From Gigantopelta aegis (taxonomy: Eukaryota; Mollusca; Gastropoda; Neomphalida; Peltospiridae): a DNA stretch of 64,000 nt. The number at the start of each line of letters is the position of its first letter. The stretch's first letter is position 1. The DNA lies in assembly GCF_016097555.1 (NCBI RefSeq), contig NC_054706.1:50299513-50363512 (forward strand). Direction: 5' to 3'. This document shows positions 22,950 through 32,800 of the stretch, one piece after another. The notes below the pieces were generated by a model. That model worked only from the letters and a program-made list of their open reading frames with translations. It had not been told where the DNA came from and searched no databases. The translations under genes were made by a program, and so were the position numbers.

Positions 22950-23219
22950 AGAAAAATGTCATCGGAATTCCACTTAACTAAGCCGATGGGGTCCGAGATT
23001 ACCTGGGTCCGAAGTTACCAGGCCGAAGTTACCAAAGTCCGAAGTTACCCCTATTCGTTTACTTTACCCATGCAAAAATTAAAGACGTACTGTTGAGCAA
23101 AAACGACGAAACCACCGAAACAGGGCCCTCACCGAAACAGGGCCACGGACGATACTCTTGTGGTCAGTGCCGCATTATCCCTAAGTCTGACTAGGCTGAA
23201 GCCTAGGGCCCACCAAAAG

Positions 23220-23419
23220 NNNNNNNNNNNNNNNNNNNNNNNNNNNNNNNNNNNNNNNNNNNNNNNNNNNNNNNNNNNNNNNNNNNNNNNNNNNNNNNNN
23301 NNNNNNNNNNNNNNNNNNNNNNNNNNNNNNNNNNNNNNNNNNNNNNNNNNNNNNNNNNNNNNNNNNNNNNNNNNNNNNNNNNNNNNNNNNNNNNNNNNNN
23401 NNNNNNNNNNNNNNNNNNN
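23220..23419. other. Assembly gap of 200 Ns
   Basis: Exactly 200 undetermined bases. The last bases before it match 29604-29637, and the first bases after it match about 19063. The gap therefore sits where the two versions of the block were joined. Confidence 0.98.
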
Positions 23420-23519
23420 TAAAGGAAGGGGGGGGAGGGGGGGGAAAAAAAGAGCGAGGGAGGGAGAGGGGAAGTCAGTCAGTCAGTCAGACTAAGATAG
23501 TGAGCGGAGAGAAAGGCAG

Positions 23520-23523
23520 ATTT

Positions 23524-23591
<68 letters not shown>

Positions 23592-23741
23592 TCAGACAGA
23601 CTAAGATAGTGAGAGGAAGAGAAAGGCAGATTTAAAGAGAGAGAGAGAGAGGAGACAGACAGACTAAAATAGTGAGAGAGGAGAGAGGCAGATTTAGATA
23701 GAGAGAGACAGACAGAGAGAGACGAAGAGAGAGGCAGACAG

Positions 23742-23782
<41 letters not shown>

Positions 23783-23850
23783 GAGATAGAGAGACAGACA
23801 GACAGAGGGAGACAGAAAGAGAGAGACACACAGACAGAGAGACAGACAGA
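23520..23850. repeat. (GA)n tract, second version
   Basis: Counterpart of 18987-19442 beside the second copy of exon 1, with different repeat numbers. Confidence 0.9.
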
Positions 23851-23857
23851 TACAAAC

Positions 23858-24213
23858 CGAGCTCCAGCAGCTTGAAAAAGATCTGCCCACTTATTGGGAT
23901 CATAGAACTCTGTCTGGAACATGGGGAGCGAAGTCTGCATACGTGAAGTCGGGTCTGTAGTTCTGTTTCATACTTAAGTTTACGACACTTGGCTCCCTTC
24001 CTTCCATCGTTTCCAAAACCATTCTGAATAGAAACTGGGGACAGAAAACACACCCCAGTGAAGAAAGATTCCTATCTTTGCCTCGTCGTTACCAAGATGG
24101 CAGCGGGTCTGGAATCGAGAGATTCCCAGTTCGGGTTCAATAATGAATAGACTGGCATACTGATAATATTAGTAAAAAGACAATTAAAGGACGAGGCCAT
24201 TTGGCCCGTACAT
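23858..24213 (-). pseudogene. Second assembled copy of fucosidase A exon 1
   Basis: Nearly identical to exon 1 of copy A (19443-19789), including the start codon, FLHWG motif and donor region. It carries many one- to few-base insertions and deletions that break the frame, with a net gain of 9 nt. No exons 2-8 follow it. It lies just past a run of Ns. Clustered small indels next to a gap, with near-identity further away, fit unpolished sequence of the other haplotype better than an evolved pseudogene. A true partial duplication remains possible. Confidence 0.8.
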
Positions 24214-24559
24214 CTTCGTATTAACATGGACACATATTCAGATCGGTTACATTACCGTTTACGTTTATCACTTTATCTGTATGTACTTCGAAAAGATAAA
24301 ATAATCTTGTACACACTCTTGACTATGTATCCCCTTTATTTGGCGTTAGACACATACATCATTATGTTTACTTAGTAATCTTAAAAATAATGACATGATT
24401 TGTTTCAGATAGTCGAAACTGAGAACATCGACATAGGAATTGCGGCGGGGAGTAGGGGTGGACAATATCCCAAATCAAGACCCAAAGCATATGAACCGAA
24501 AACATTTACACTACCATAACGTCACGTAATGTTCTTGATTTTGAAATTTCTAGATACAG

Positions 24560-24943
24560 AAAGAAAGAAATGTTTTATTTAACGACGCACTCAACACATT
24601 TTATTTACGGTTATATGGCGTCAGACATATGATTACGGACCACACAGATTTTGAGAGGAAACCCGCTGTCGCCACTACATGGGCTACTCTTCCGATTAGC
24701 AGCAAGGGAACTTTTATTTACGCTTCCCACAGGCAGGATAGCACAAACCATGGCCTTTGTTGAACCAGTTATGTATCACTGGTCGGTGCAAGCGGTTTAC
24801 ACCTACCCATTGAGCCTTTCGGAGCACTCACTCAGGGTTTGGAGTCGGTATCTGGATTAAAAATCCCATGCCTCGACTGGGATCCGAACCCAGTACCTAC
24901 CAGCCTGTAGACCGATGGCCTGCCACGACGCCACCGAGGCCGG
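24560..24943 (-). mobile_element. SINE, family D, present in one version only
   Basis: Same family as 21286-21663, with a 13-bp duplication TTTCTAGATACAG at 24547-24559 and 24944-24956. The first version (around 20125-20140) shows the uninterrupted site. Confidence 0.92.
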
Positions 24944-25025
24944 TTTCTAGATACAGATGGCCGCATAATAAGGTTTTTTCCTGAAACAATTACCCGTTGT
25001 ACCATCCCCTCTCCCTCCATGCGCC

Positions 25026-25112
<87 letters not shown>

Positions 25113-26022
25113 AGCGTTCGATTGATGCGCGGTCGGTTTGAGATCGATCAACGTCATTGGGCCCATTGGGCTATTTCTCGCTCCATCCAGTGCACCACCA
25201 CGACTGGTACATCAAATGCCATGGTATGTGCTATCCTGTCTATGGGATGGTGCATATAAAAGATCCCTTGCTGCTAATCGAAAAGAGTAGCCCAGATATC
25301 CAGAAATATATTTATGTTAAAATATATAAGTACCATATATTTTGGCAAGTATCTGTACATAAAGAGAGTTTTGCCAGTAGATGCCGTGACAGTCATGTGA
25401 CTTCAATAACAAAATAGCAGTACAGTTGAGAACAGACAAAAATAGTTTTTAAAAATAAGTTTTCTTTCAAATAACAGTTTTCGAAAATCATAGAAAAAAG
25501 GTATTAAGAAATGTGCAGTGTTTATAACTGTGTTAAATTCGATCTTGCTTTCTTTGCTCGTTTTAACCTTATTTTTACGAACATTTCTGTGAATGTGAAA
25601 GACATTTGTTTACTTTACCCTAGCCCGAGTACTCTGACTGTAAGAGAGCTAGACGGACATTTGGACATAAACACGCTCTCATTACAGTCAGAGACCAACC
25701 TATGTCTTTTTTTGGCAATTCCTGACTACCAGACGGTAGGCAACGAGTCCCGCTCTAATACCACAACAATCCTATGTTTGACGTCAAATACCTTTACATC
25801 AATCATTTTCGAGTTAAGTGATACAAAAAAATCCACATATTAATCACTAATACACTTACTACAGAAAGAAACCCGACAGCACTCACATTCAGCTACGCTT
25901 CGTGACACTCCGTCGCAACAATTGCAAAGCTCGGCGATCTATTTCGAGACGTAGACCACGTGATCGGGCACTGGGCGATTCCGCCTTGTGCAGCAGTTAC
26001 AGGGGCCGTCTCATATCAAGCG

Positions 26023-26205
26023 AAGTTACAACATAGAAGAGTTGGCTAATGCCGTTTTGGATGAATTTGGATTTCATTACGTCATTAAACCAAAACAATT
26101 ACACATTATTGATTCCATTTTGAATTTGAAGGATACATTTGGGTGTTATCGACAGGATACGGCAAAGTATGTGCTACGTACTGGCCTCCTCTTATGAAAG
26201 ATAAA
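26023..26205 (+). pseudogene. Captured exon fragment, probably RecQ-like DNA helicase
   Basis: Begins right where the left terminal repeat ends. It reads YNIEELANAVLDEFGF and IKPKQLHIIDSILNLKDTFG, resembling the Q-motif region of RecQ-like helicases. One frame over it continues TGYGK, a Walker A-like core, then PPLMKDK, so small indels interrupt it. It stops at AAA followed by GTAAGT, a good donor, as expected if a genomic exon edge was captured. No other helicase motif is present. The helicase identity is from memory of the family and is moderately secure. Confidence 0.6.
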
Positions 26206-26477
26206 GTAAGTAGTAATTTAATTTGATTATTTTATGTTTTATGAATTAGTCATTAGTACAGTAGTAGAGTGTGTGTGTGTGGGATTTTTTTTCTTCAACA
26301 AATTACGTAACGCTCTTGAGGGATGGGGTATCATAAGATGTATTCCGAGGCGTTAAGGGGAAGGATGGCAATGCTTGTTACTGCAAAATCAAAATTGAAT
26401 CGGTGCATAGCTCATTCGATCTTTAAAACTTATCTTATAGTGTTTTGCTATTCAGATCAAAACTAAAAATATTGAAA

Positions 26478-26742
26478 TTTGTTTTGTTCAACGACACCAC
26501 TAGAGCACATGATTAATTAATTACTAGCTATTGGATGTCAAACATTTGGTAACTCTGATATGAGTATTGGAGAAGAAACCCGCTACATTAGCAATGGATC
26601 TTTATATGTACTTTCCCACAGGCCACTGACCAGTTCTGGTGCATTAGTTGGAACGACAAAGAAATCATTGGTTGAATGGATCCATCGAGGTTGTTCGATC
26701 CTGCGACGCGAACACTCAAACGACTGAGCTGAAACCCACTCC
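26478..26742 (-). mobile_element. SINE, family A/E type, inside MULE-2
   Basis: The plus strand shows the tail word AACGACACCACTAGAGCACA, then ATTGGATGTCAAACATTTGG and TTCGATCCTGCGACGCG near the tRNA-like head. Confidence 0.75.
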
Positions 26743-27440
26743 CTAAGAAATATGCGGAAATGACTCAAATGTGAAACTGTGGTTGTGATATCTCATTAAA
26801 AAGCAAAAAGAAAAATAAAGAAGAAAAAGGCGGTAGGATACTAGTAAATTAAGTAATAAAAATAGTTCAAATTTTGTTTTGGGTTGGTTGTAAGTATTCT
26901 GTTGCTTAATAACTAATTTCATATGAACGATCGTTTTATCCAAGCAAATGTAAATCACATATATGTATGGTAGTTAATAATTATGACAATGAATTAACCT
27001 AACGTAGAACACAGCCCAATTGTTTTCAACAACTGAACAAAGACCGATTCTGTAACACAATACTCAATGATCAGTTGTAGACAGGAGTTCCGTCATAGTA
27101 GACAAGCTGACGCCTAGGGACCGATGGCGATGAGTTTCGCCGTATGCATGTATGGCCACAAATGACTGCCAGGTCGATGTCGGGAATTAACCTGCTTATA
27201 TCAGTTTGATGTTCAAGTACGCTACCACGAGTTCTGATCAGGGCCACAAACTGTACTCAGAACGAGAGGGTGTGTGGGAGTTTTAAAAAAAGGTTTAGAA
27301 CTTTTTTCAGCGTAGAATGTAGCCACAATTAATGAGATTACCCATCGATACGCATTGGCAGTTAACAGTACGACAATGATATTTGTCGCTGATTTACAAG
27401 TTCTTTTTTGACTGACGATTTTGTTTATGAAAATAATAAC

Positions 27441-27845
27441 CGCTTGATATGAGACGGCCCCTGTAACTGCTGCACAAGGCGGAATCGCCCAGTGCGCGAT
27501 CACGTGGTCTACGTCTCGAAATAGATCGCCGAGCTTTGCAATTGTTGCGACGGAGTAGTGTCACGAAGCGTAGCTGAATGTGGGTGCTGTCGGGTTTCTT
27601 TCTGTAGTAAGTGTATTAGTGATTAATACGTGGATTTTTTTGTATCACTTAACTCGAAAATGATTGATGTAAAGGTATTTGACGTCAAACATAGGATTGT
27701 TGTGGTATTAGAGCGGGACTCGTTGCCTACCGTCTGGTAGTCAGGAATTGCCAAAAAAAGACATAGGTTGGTCTCTGACTGTAATGAGAGCGTGTTTATG
27801 TCCAAATGTCCGTCTAGCTCTCTTACAGTCAGAGTACTCGGGCTA
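27441..27845 (-). repeat. Extra tandem copy of the MULE-2 right terminal repeat
   Basis: Nearly identical to 27847-28248, in the same orientation, with a 3-bp difference (GGAGTAGTGTC against GGAGTGTC). Each ends in TACTCGGGCTA. Confidence 0.92.
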
Positions 27846-28386
27846 CCGCTTGATATGAGACGGCCCCTGTAACTGCTGCACAAGGCGGAATCGCCCAGTG
27901 CGCGATCACGTGGTCTACGTCTCGAAATAGATCGCCGAGCTTTGCAATTGTTGCGACGGAGTGTCACGAAGCGTAGCTGAATGTGGGTGCTGTCGGGTTT
28001 CTTTCTGTAGTAAGTGTATTAGTGATTAATACGTGGATTTTTTTGTATCACTTAACTCGAAAATGATTGATGTAAAGGTATTTGACGTCAAACATAGGAT
28101 TGTTGTGGTATTAGAGCAGGACTCGTTGCCTACCGTCTGGTAGTCAGGAATTGCCAAAAAAAGACATAGGTTGGTCTCTGACTGTAATGAGAGCGTGTTT
28201 ATGTCCAAATGTCCGTCTAGCTCTCTTACAGTCAGAGTACTCGGGCTAACTTTACCCATGCAAAAATTAAAGACGTATTGTTGAGCAAAAACGACGAAAC
28301 CACCGAAACAGGGCCCTCACCGAAACAGGGCCACGGACGATACTCTTGTGGTCAGTGCCGCATTATCCCTAAGTCTGACTAGGCTG

Positions 28387-29600
28387 TAGTTCATCAAGAT
28401 AAACGTCTCCGGCACGATATTTATTATTGTGATGTTTATTGCTGTGCCGTAACGTTTATCCATTGGATCGAATTTTCCATTTGCAATCACGATTTAATAA
28501 AATCAGGCATATGTGCTTTATTTAAGAGCCTCAACACGTACAACAACATATTTTAATAAATTTTAGACAAAAATATTAAGTACAATACCTTTGGTAACCT
28601 TTCCATGATTAGATGTTTGAAGATGACACATTTAAACATTTGAAAGCTATTTTTATCCTGGCACATCGAAAATGCGGAATGAACATTTTGCGGAACGAGA
28701 ATTATTCGTATCAAGCATTTTACGTACACCCAGTAAAAAGAAATATTGCGGAACTGAATGGAATTGATTATTAAATTTATTTATTTTGTTATTTTTGTTT
28801 CTACATATGTGCTTTGTGTGGGTTACATTATTCTTTTTTATTATTATTAAAAAAATAATGATTGTTAGTACAGGTCATTACTTATTTTAAGGCCTTCATT
28901 TATTTACTTTTTCCAAAATTATTATTTCCTTTAGTAATTGTTTTTAAATATTATTATTACAGGCCATTGCTTACATGTGTTTCAAAGGTTTTTCTCTTTT
29001 TTTTTCTCTTCTTTTTTGTTTTAATTTCATTTCTTTTTTTTAGCTATAATTACTGGTCATTAGTTATTTTAGGGGTTTTATTCAGTTAAATTTAATTGTT
29101 TTTATTAATTTATTATCAATTAATTGATTTTTAAAAAATATTATTCATTAGTTAAGTTATTTATTTATTATTATTAAACGTGATATTCCATTAAATATCG
29201 TGGAATAAACTCGTGAACCCGAGACGAATAATAATAAAAATAATCCGATTCCACCAACAGTTTTCAATCACATTTTAAATATGCTCACAATGGCCGGCGG
29301 GAATATTCGAGATTTTGTTCGTAACTGAAAATTGGATTAATGCAGGATTACTATTTGGACAAACTGTCTATTTATGCGTAAAACGTGACTCGGGAAGTTT
29401 TCTTTATACAGTAAGTGTTTATATTTATTGGTACATCTCATATTTCGCCACGAAATAATTAATTCCATGGTTGTATCGATTCCGCCTGAAATCTGGGCGG
29501 AAACTGCACGCTTGTTTTTGCTGTTCAAGTTGTAAACATCGGGTCCAATAAATGTCAAAATGTTAAAAAACGGACCGTAGATGTTTACCTTGGTGAACTA
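28387..29600. mobile_element. TIR element with 9-bp duplication, 1.2 kb, non-coding
   Basis: Inverted ends TAGTTCAYCAAGRTAAAC, continuing RTCTMCGG. Exact duplication ACTAGGCTG at 28378-28386 and 29601-29609. The first version shows the empty site. The interior is AT-rich without a recognisable protein. Duplication length suggests a MULE-type MITE. Confidence 0.8.
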
Positions 29601-29827
29601 ACTAGGCTGAAGCCTAGGGGCCCACCAAAAGCAGGGACCCATTTTCCCATGATATCCTTGCACCAAATGTTGAGAAAACTTAATTTTTTCTTTTCCCATG
29701 ACATCGTTGCGCCAAATGTTGAGATCCATTCGACGATTATTAACTGTGTCGTTCCTTGTGTCGTGGAGTATACTCTACCTAGGAAATACAACACGTGACC
29801 AAAACCGCGTTCAGTAGATTGACAACC

Positions 29828-32800
29828 ATGTCTGTCAGTACAAGTAACAATTTTACACTGGTGGTAATTTGTTCGCTATTTTTGTTAATCAGCGCCATAC
29901 ACTATGAACCGAACTGGAAATCCATCGACTCCAGACCCCTGCCATCCTGGTACGACGAAGGGAAGATCGGAATTATGCTCACCTGGGGGGTGTTCTCTGT
30001 CCCGAGTTTCACTACGGAGTGGTTTTGGGAACAGTGGGTGACCGGGACACCAAGCGTGGTGGCGTTTATGCAGCAGAACTACAGACCCGATTTCACGTAT
30101 GCAGATTTCGCCCCGATGTTCCAGGCAGAGTTCTTTGATCCCAATAAGTGGGCGGATATTTTCCAGGCTGCCGGAGCCCGGTTCGTATAAAAATTTTTTT
30201 TTTTTTTTTGCTTCAGGGGCTGTTCAAGATTTATTTTCCAAGACGCGCGGTTTCTGTGACGCAAAAACATAATATACCAATCTAATTAAAATTAGCTCCA
30301 TTATTACATCTAGATCCAGTAGAGCTAATTTTAATCAGATTGATAATATACTGAACAAGCCCAGAAATGTATATCTCCCGAATAATTTTTTTTATCACCC
30401 TTTTTGAGAAAACATTGAGAAATTTGTTGACAACACCCCCACAAGCACTAAAACAAAATAAATAATTAATAATAATAATAATAATTTTAAAATCCCCCAA
30501 ACAAACCCAGGCACACAAAGAAAACATCTTAAACCTCAGTTTGTAAATTTATATTTTATTGTTAATGGAAGATAACGTTTAAAGTTTGTTATGTTTAACG
30601 ACACCACTAAAGCACATTGTCATTGATTTATTAATCATCAGCTATTGGATGTAAAACATATCGTCATTTCGACATATAGTCTTAGAGAGGAAACCCGCTA
30701 CATGTTTTCATTAGTAGCAAGTGTTTTTTTTTATATGCACCACCCCAAAGACAGGATAACACATACCATGCCCTTTGATATACCAGTTGTGGTGCACTGG
30801 TTGGAACGAGAAATAGCCCAATGAGCCCACCGACGGGGGTCGATCCCAGGCGGACCGTGCACCAAGCGGGCGCTTTAACACTGGGTTACGTCCCGCCCCA
30901 TAATGGAAGATAAGGATGTGTACAAGTTTTCTCTTGACCTTATAAGGATTTATCCACGTGAACATAGGCCGCTTCCCAAAAGATTGTTTGTTTTGTTTAA
31001 CAATACCACTAGAGCACATTGATTAATTAATCATTGGCTATTGGATGTCAAACTTTTGGTAACTTTGACATAAGAGTCTTAGAGAAGAAACCCGCCACAT
31101 TTTTCCATTAGTAGCAAGGGATCTTTTATATCATGCACTCCACCCCCTACCCCCCCTCCCCCCCACCAAAGAAGATATCAGTGAAAATTCTCAAATTCTG
31201 TACTGAAAATTCCCAGTATATATATATCTATATACATGTATTTAATTATGTTTGTTCTAATAAATGAATTTAACAGTATTTAGTGTACTGCATACTGAAA
31301 ACATATCCCAAGTATGATTTACTTGTGCTAATTTTCCCATTGCCATCGGACATATGGGACCCAGGTGAAATATCCTGGATAAAACCAGGCCTTACGCCCC
31401 AAACCACTTCATAAATTACATCCTTATGCCCTACACCACTTCATAAATCTCATCCTTACGCCCTACACCACTTCATAAATCTCATCCTTACACCCTACAC
31501 CACTTCATAAATCTCATCCTTACGCCCTACACCACTTCATAAATCTCATCCTTACGCCCTACACCACTTCATAAATCTCATCCTTACGCCCTACACCACT
31601 TCATAAATCTCATCCTTACGCCCTACACCACTTCATAAATCTCATCCTTACGCCCTACACCACTTCATAAATCTCATCCTTACGCCCTACACCACTTCAT
31701 AAATCTCATCCTTACGCCCTACACCACTTCATAAATCTCATCCTTACGCCCTACACCACTTCATAAATCTCATCCTTACGCCCTACACCACTTCATAAAT
31801 CTCATCCTTACGCCCTACACCACTTCATAAATCTCATCCTTACGCCCTACACCACTTCATAAATCTCATCCTTACGCCCTACACCACTTCATAAATCTCA
31901 TCCTGGATAAACCAGGTCTTACGCCCTACACCACTTCATAAATCTTTCATCCTTACGCCACCAAACCACTTCATAAATCCTCATCCTTACGCCCTACACC
32001 ACTTCATAAATCTCATCCTTACGCCCTACACCACTTCATAAATCTCATCCTTACTCATAAATCCTACTTACGCCCTACACCACTTCATAAATCTCATCCT
32101 TACGCCCTACACCACTTCATAAATCTCATCCTTACGCCCTACACCACTTCATAAATCTCATCCTTACGCATCCTACACCACTTCATAAATCTCATCCTTA
32201 CGCCCTACACCACTTCATAAATCTCATCCTTACGCCCTACACCACTTCATAATCTCATCCTCATCCTTACGCCCTACACCACTTCATAAATCTCATCCTT
32301 ACGCCCTACACCACTTCATAAATCTCATCCTTACGCCCTACACCACTTCATAAATCTCTCATCCTTACGCCCTACACCACTTCATAAATCTCATCCTTAC
32401 GCCCTACACCACTTCATAAATCTCATCCTTACGCCCTACACCACTTCATAAATCTCATCCTTACGCCCTACACCACTTCATAAATCTCATCCTTACGCCC
32501 TACACCACTTCATAAATCTCATCCTTACGCCCTACACCACTTCATAAATCTCACTGGATAAAACCACTTCATAAATCTCCCTACGCCCACCACTTCATAA
32601 ATCTCATCCTGGATAAAACCAGGTCTTACGCCCTACACCACTTCATAAATTTCATCCTTACGCCACCAAACCACTTCATAAATCTCATCCTTACGCCCTA
32701 CACCACTTCATAAATCTCATCCTTACGCCCTACACCACTTCATAAATCTCATCCTTACGCCCTACACCACTTCATAAATCTCATCCTTACTCCCTACACC

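Larger units (their letters stand above)
20783..23056 (+). mobile_element. Mutator-like element (MULE-1), 2.3 kb
   Basis: Both ends carry inverted, internally repetitive GGTAACTTCGG and AGGTAATCTCGG words. The flanking GTTTACT occurs at 20776-20782 and 23057-23063, perhaps part of an 11-bp duplication with one mismatch. The other assembled version preserves the empty site. Inside are a MULE transposase remnant, a family D SINE, a TA microsatellite and a family C SINE. Confidence 0.8.
19063..23219. repeat. Duplicated intergenic block, first version
   Basis: Matches 23465-29637 in the same order and orientation: GA repeat, exon 1 of copy A, unique promoter-side DNA, CT repeat, SINE fragment and a segment ending in the sequence beside the N gap. 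It differs by carrying its own transposon at 20783-23056 and by lacking three insertions present in the other version. Confidence 0.85.
25621..28248 (+). mobile_element. Mutator-like element (MULE-2), 2.6 kb, no transposase
   Basis: Terminal inverted repeats of about 402 bp, starting TAGCCCGAGTACTCTGAC (left 25621-26022, right 27847-28248). Target duplication ACTTTACCC is exact at 25612-25620 and 28249-28257. Nine-bp duplications with long inverted repeats fit the MULE superfamily. The right repeat occurs twice in tandem (27441-27845 and 27847-28248). The interior carries a helicase-like exon and a SINE but no transposase. Confidence 0.88.
23465..29637. repeat. Duplicated intergenic block, second version
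   Basis: Matches 19063-23219 apart from a SINE (24560-24943), a Mutator-like element (25621-28248) and a third inverted-repeat element (28387-29600). Each of these is flanked by target duplications that define the empty site seen in the first version. The block runs directly into the promoter of fucosidase copy B. Confidence 0.85.

Noticed and set aside
29795-29827. Upstream extension of fucosidase B
   Set aside because: The first codon there is GTG; the ATG at 29828 gives a normal signal peptide and a length matching copy A.
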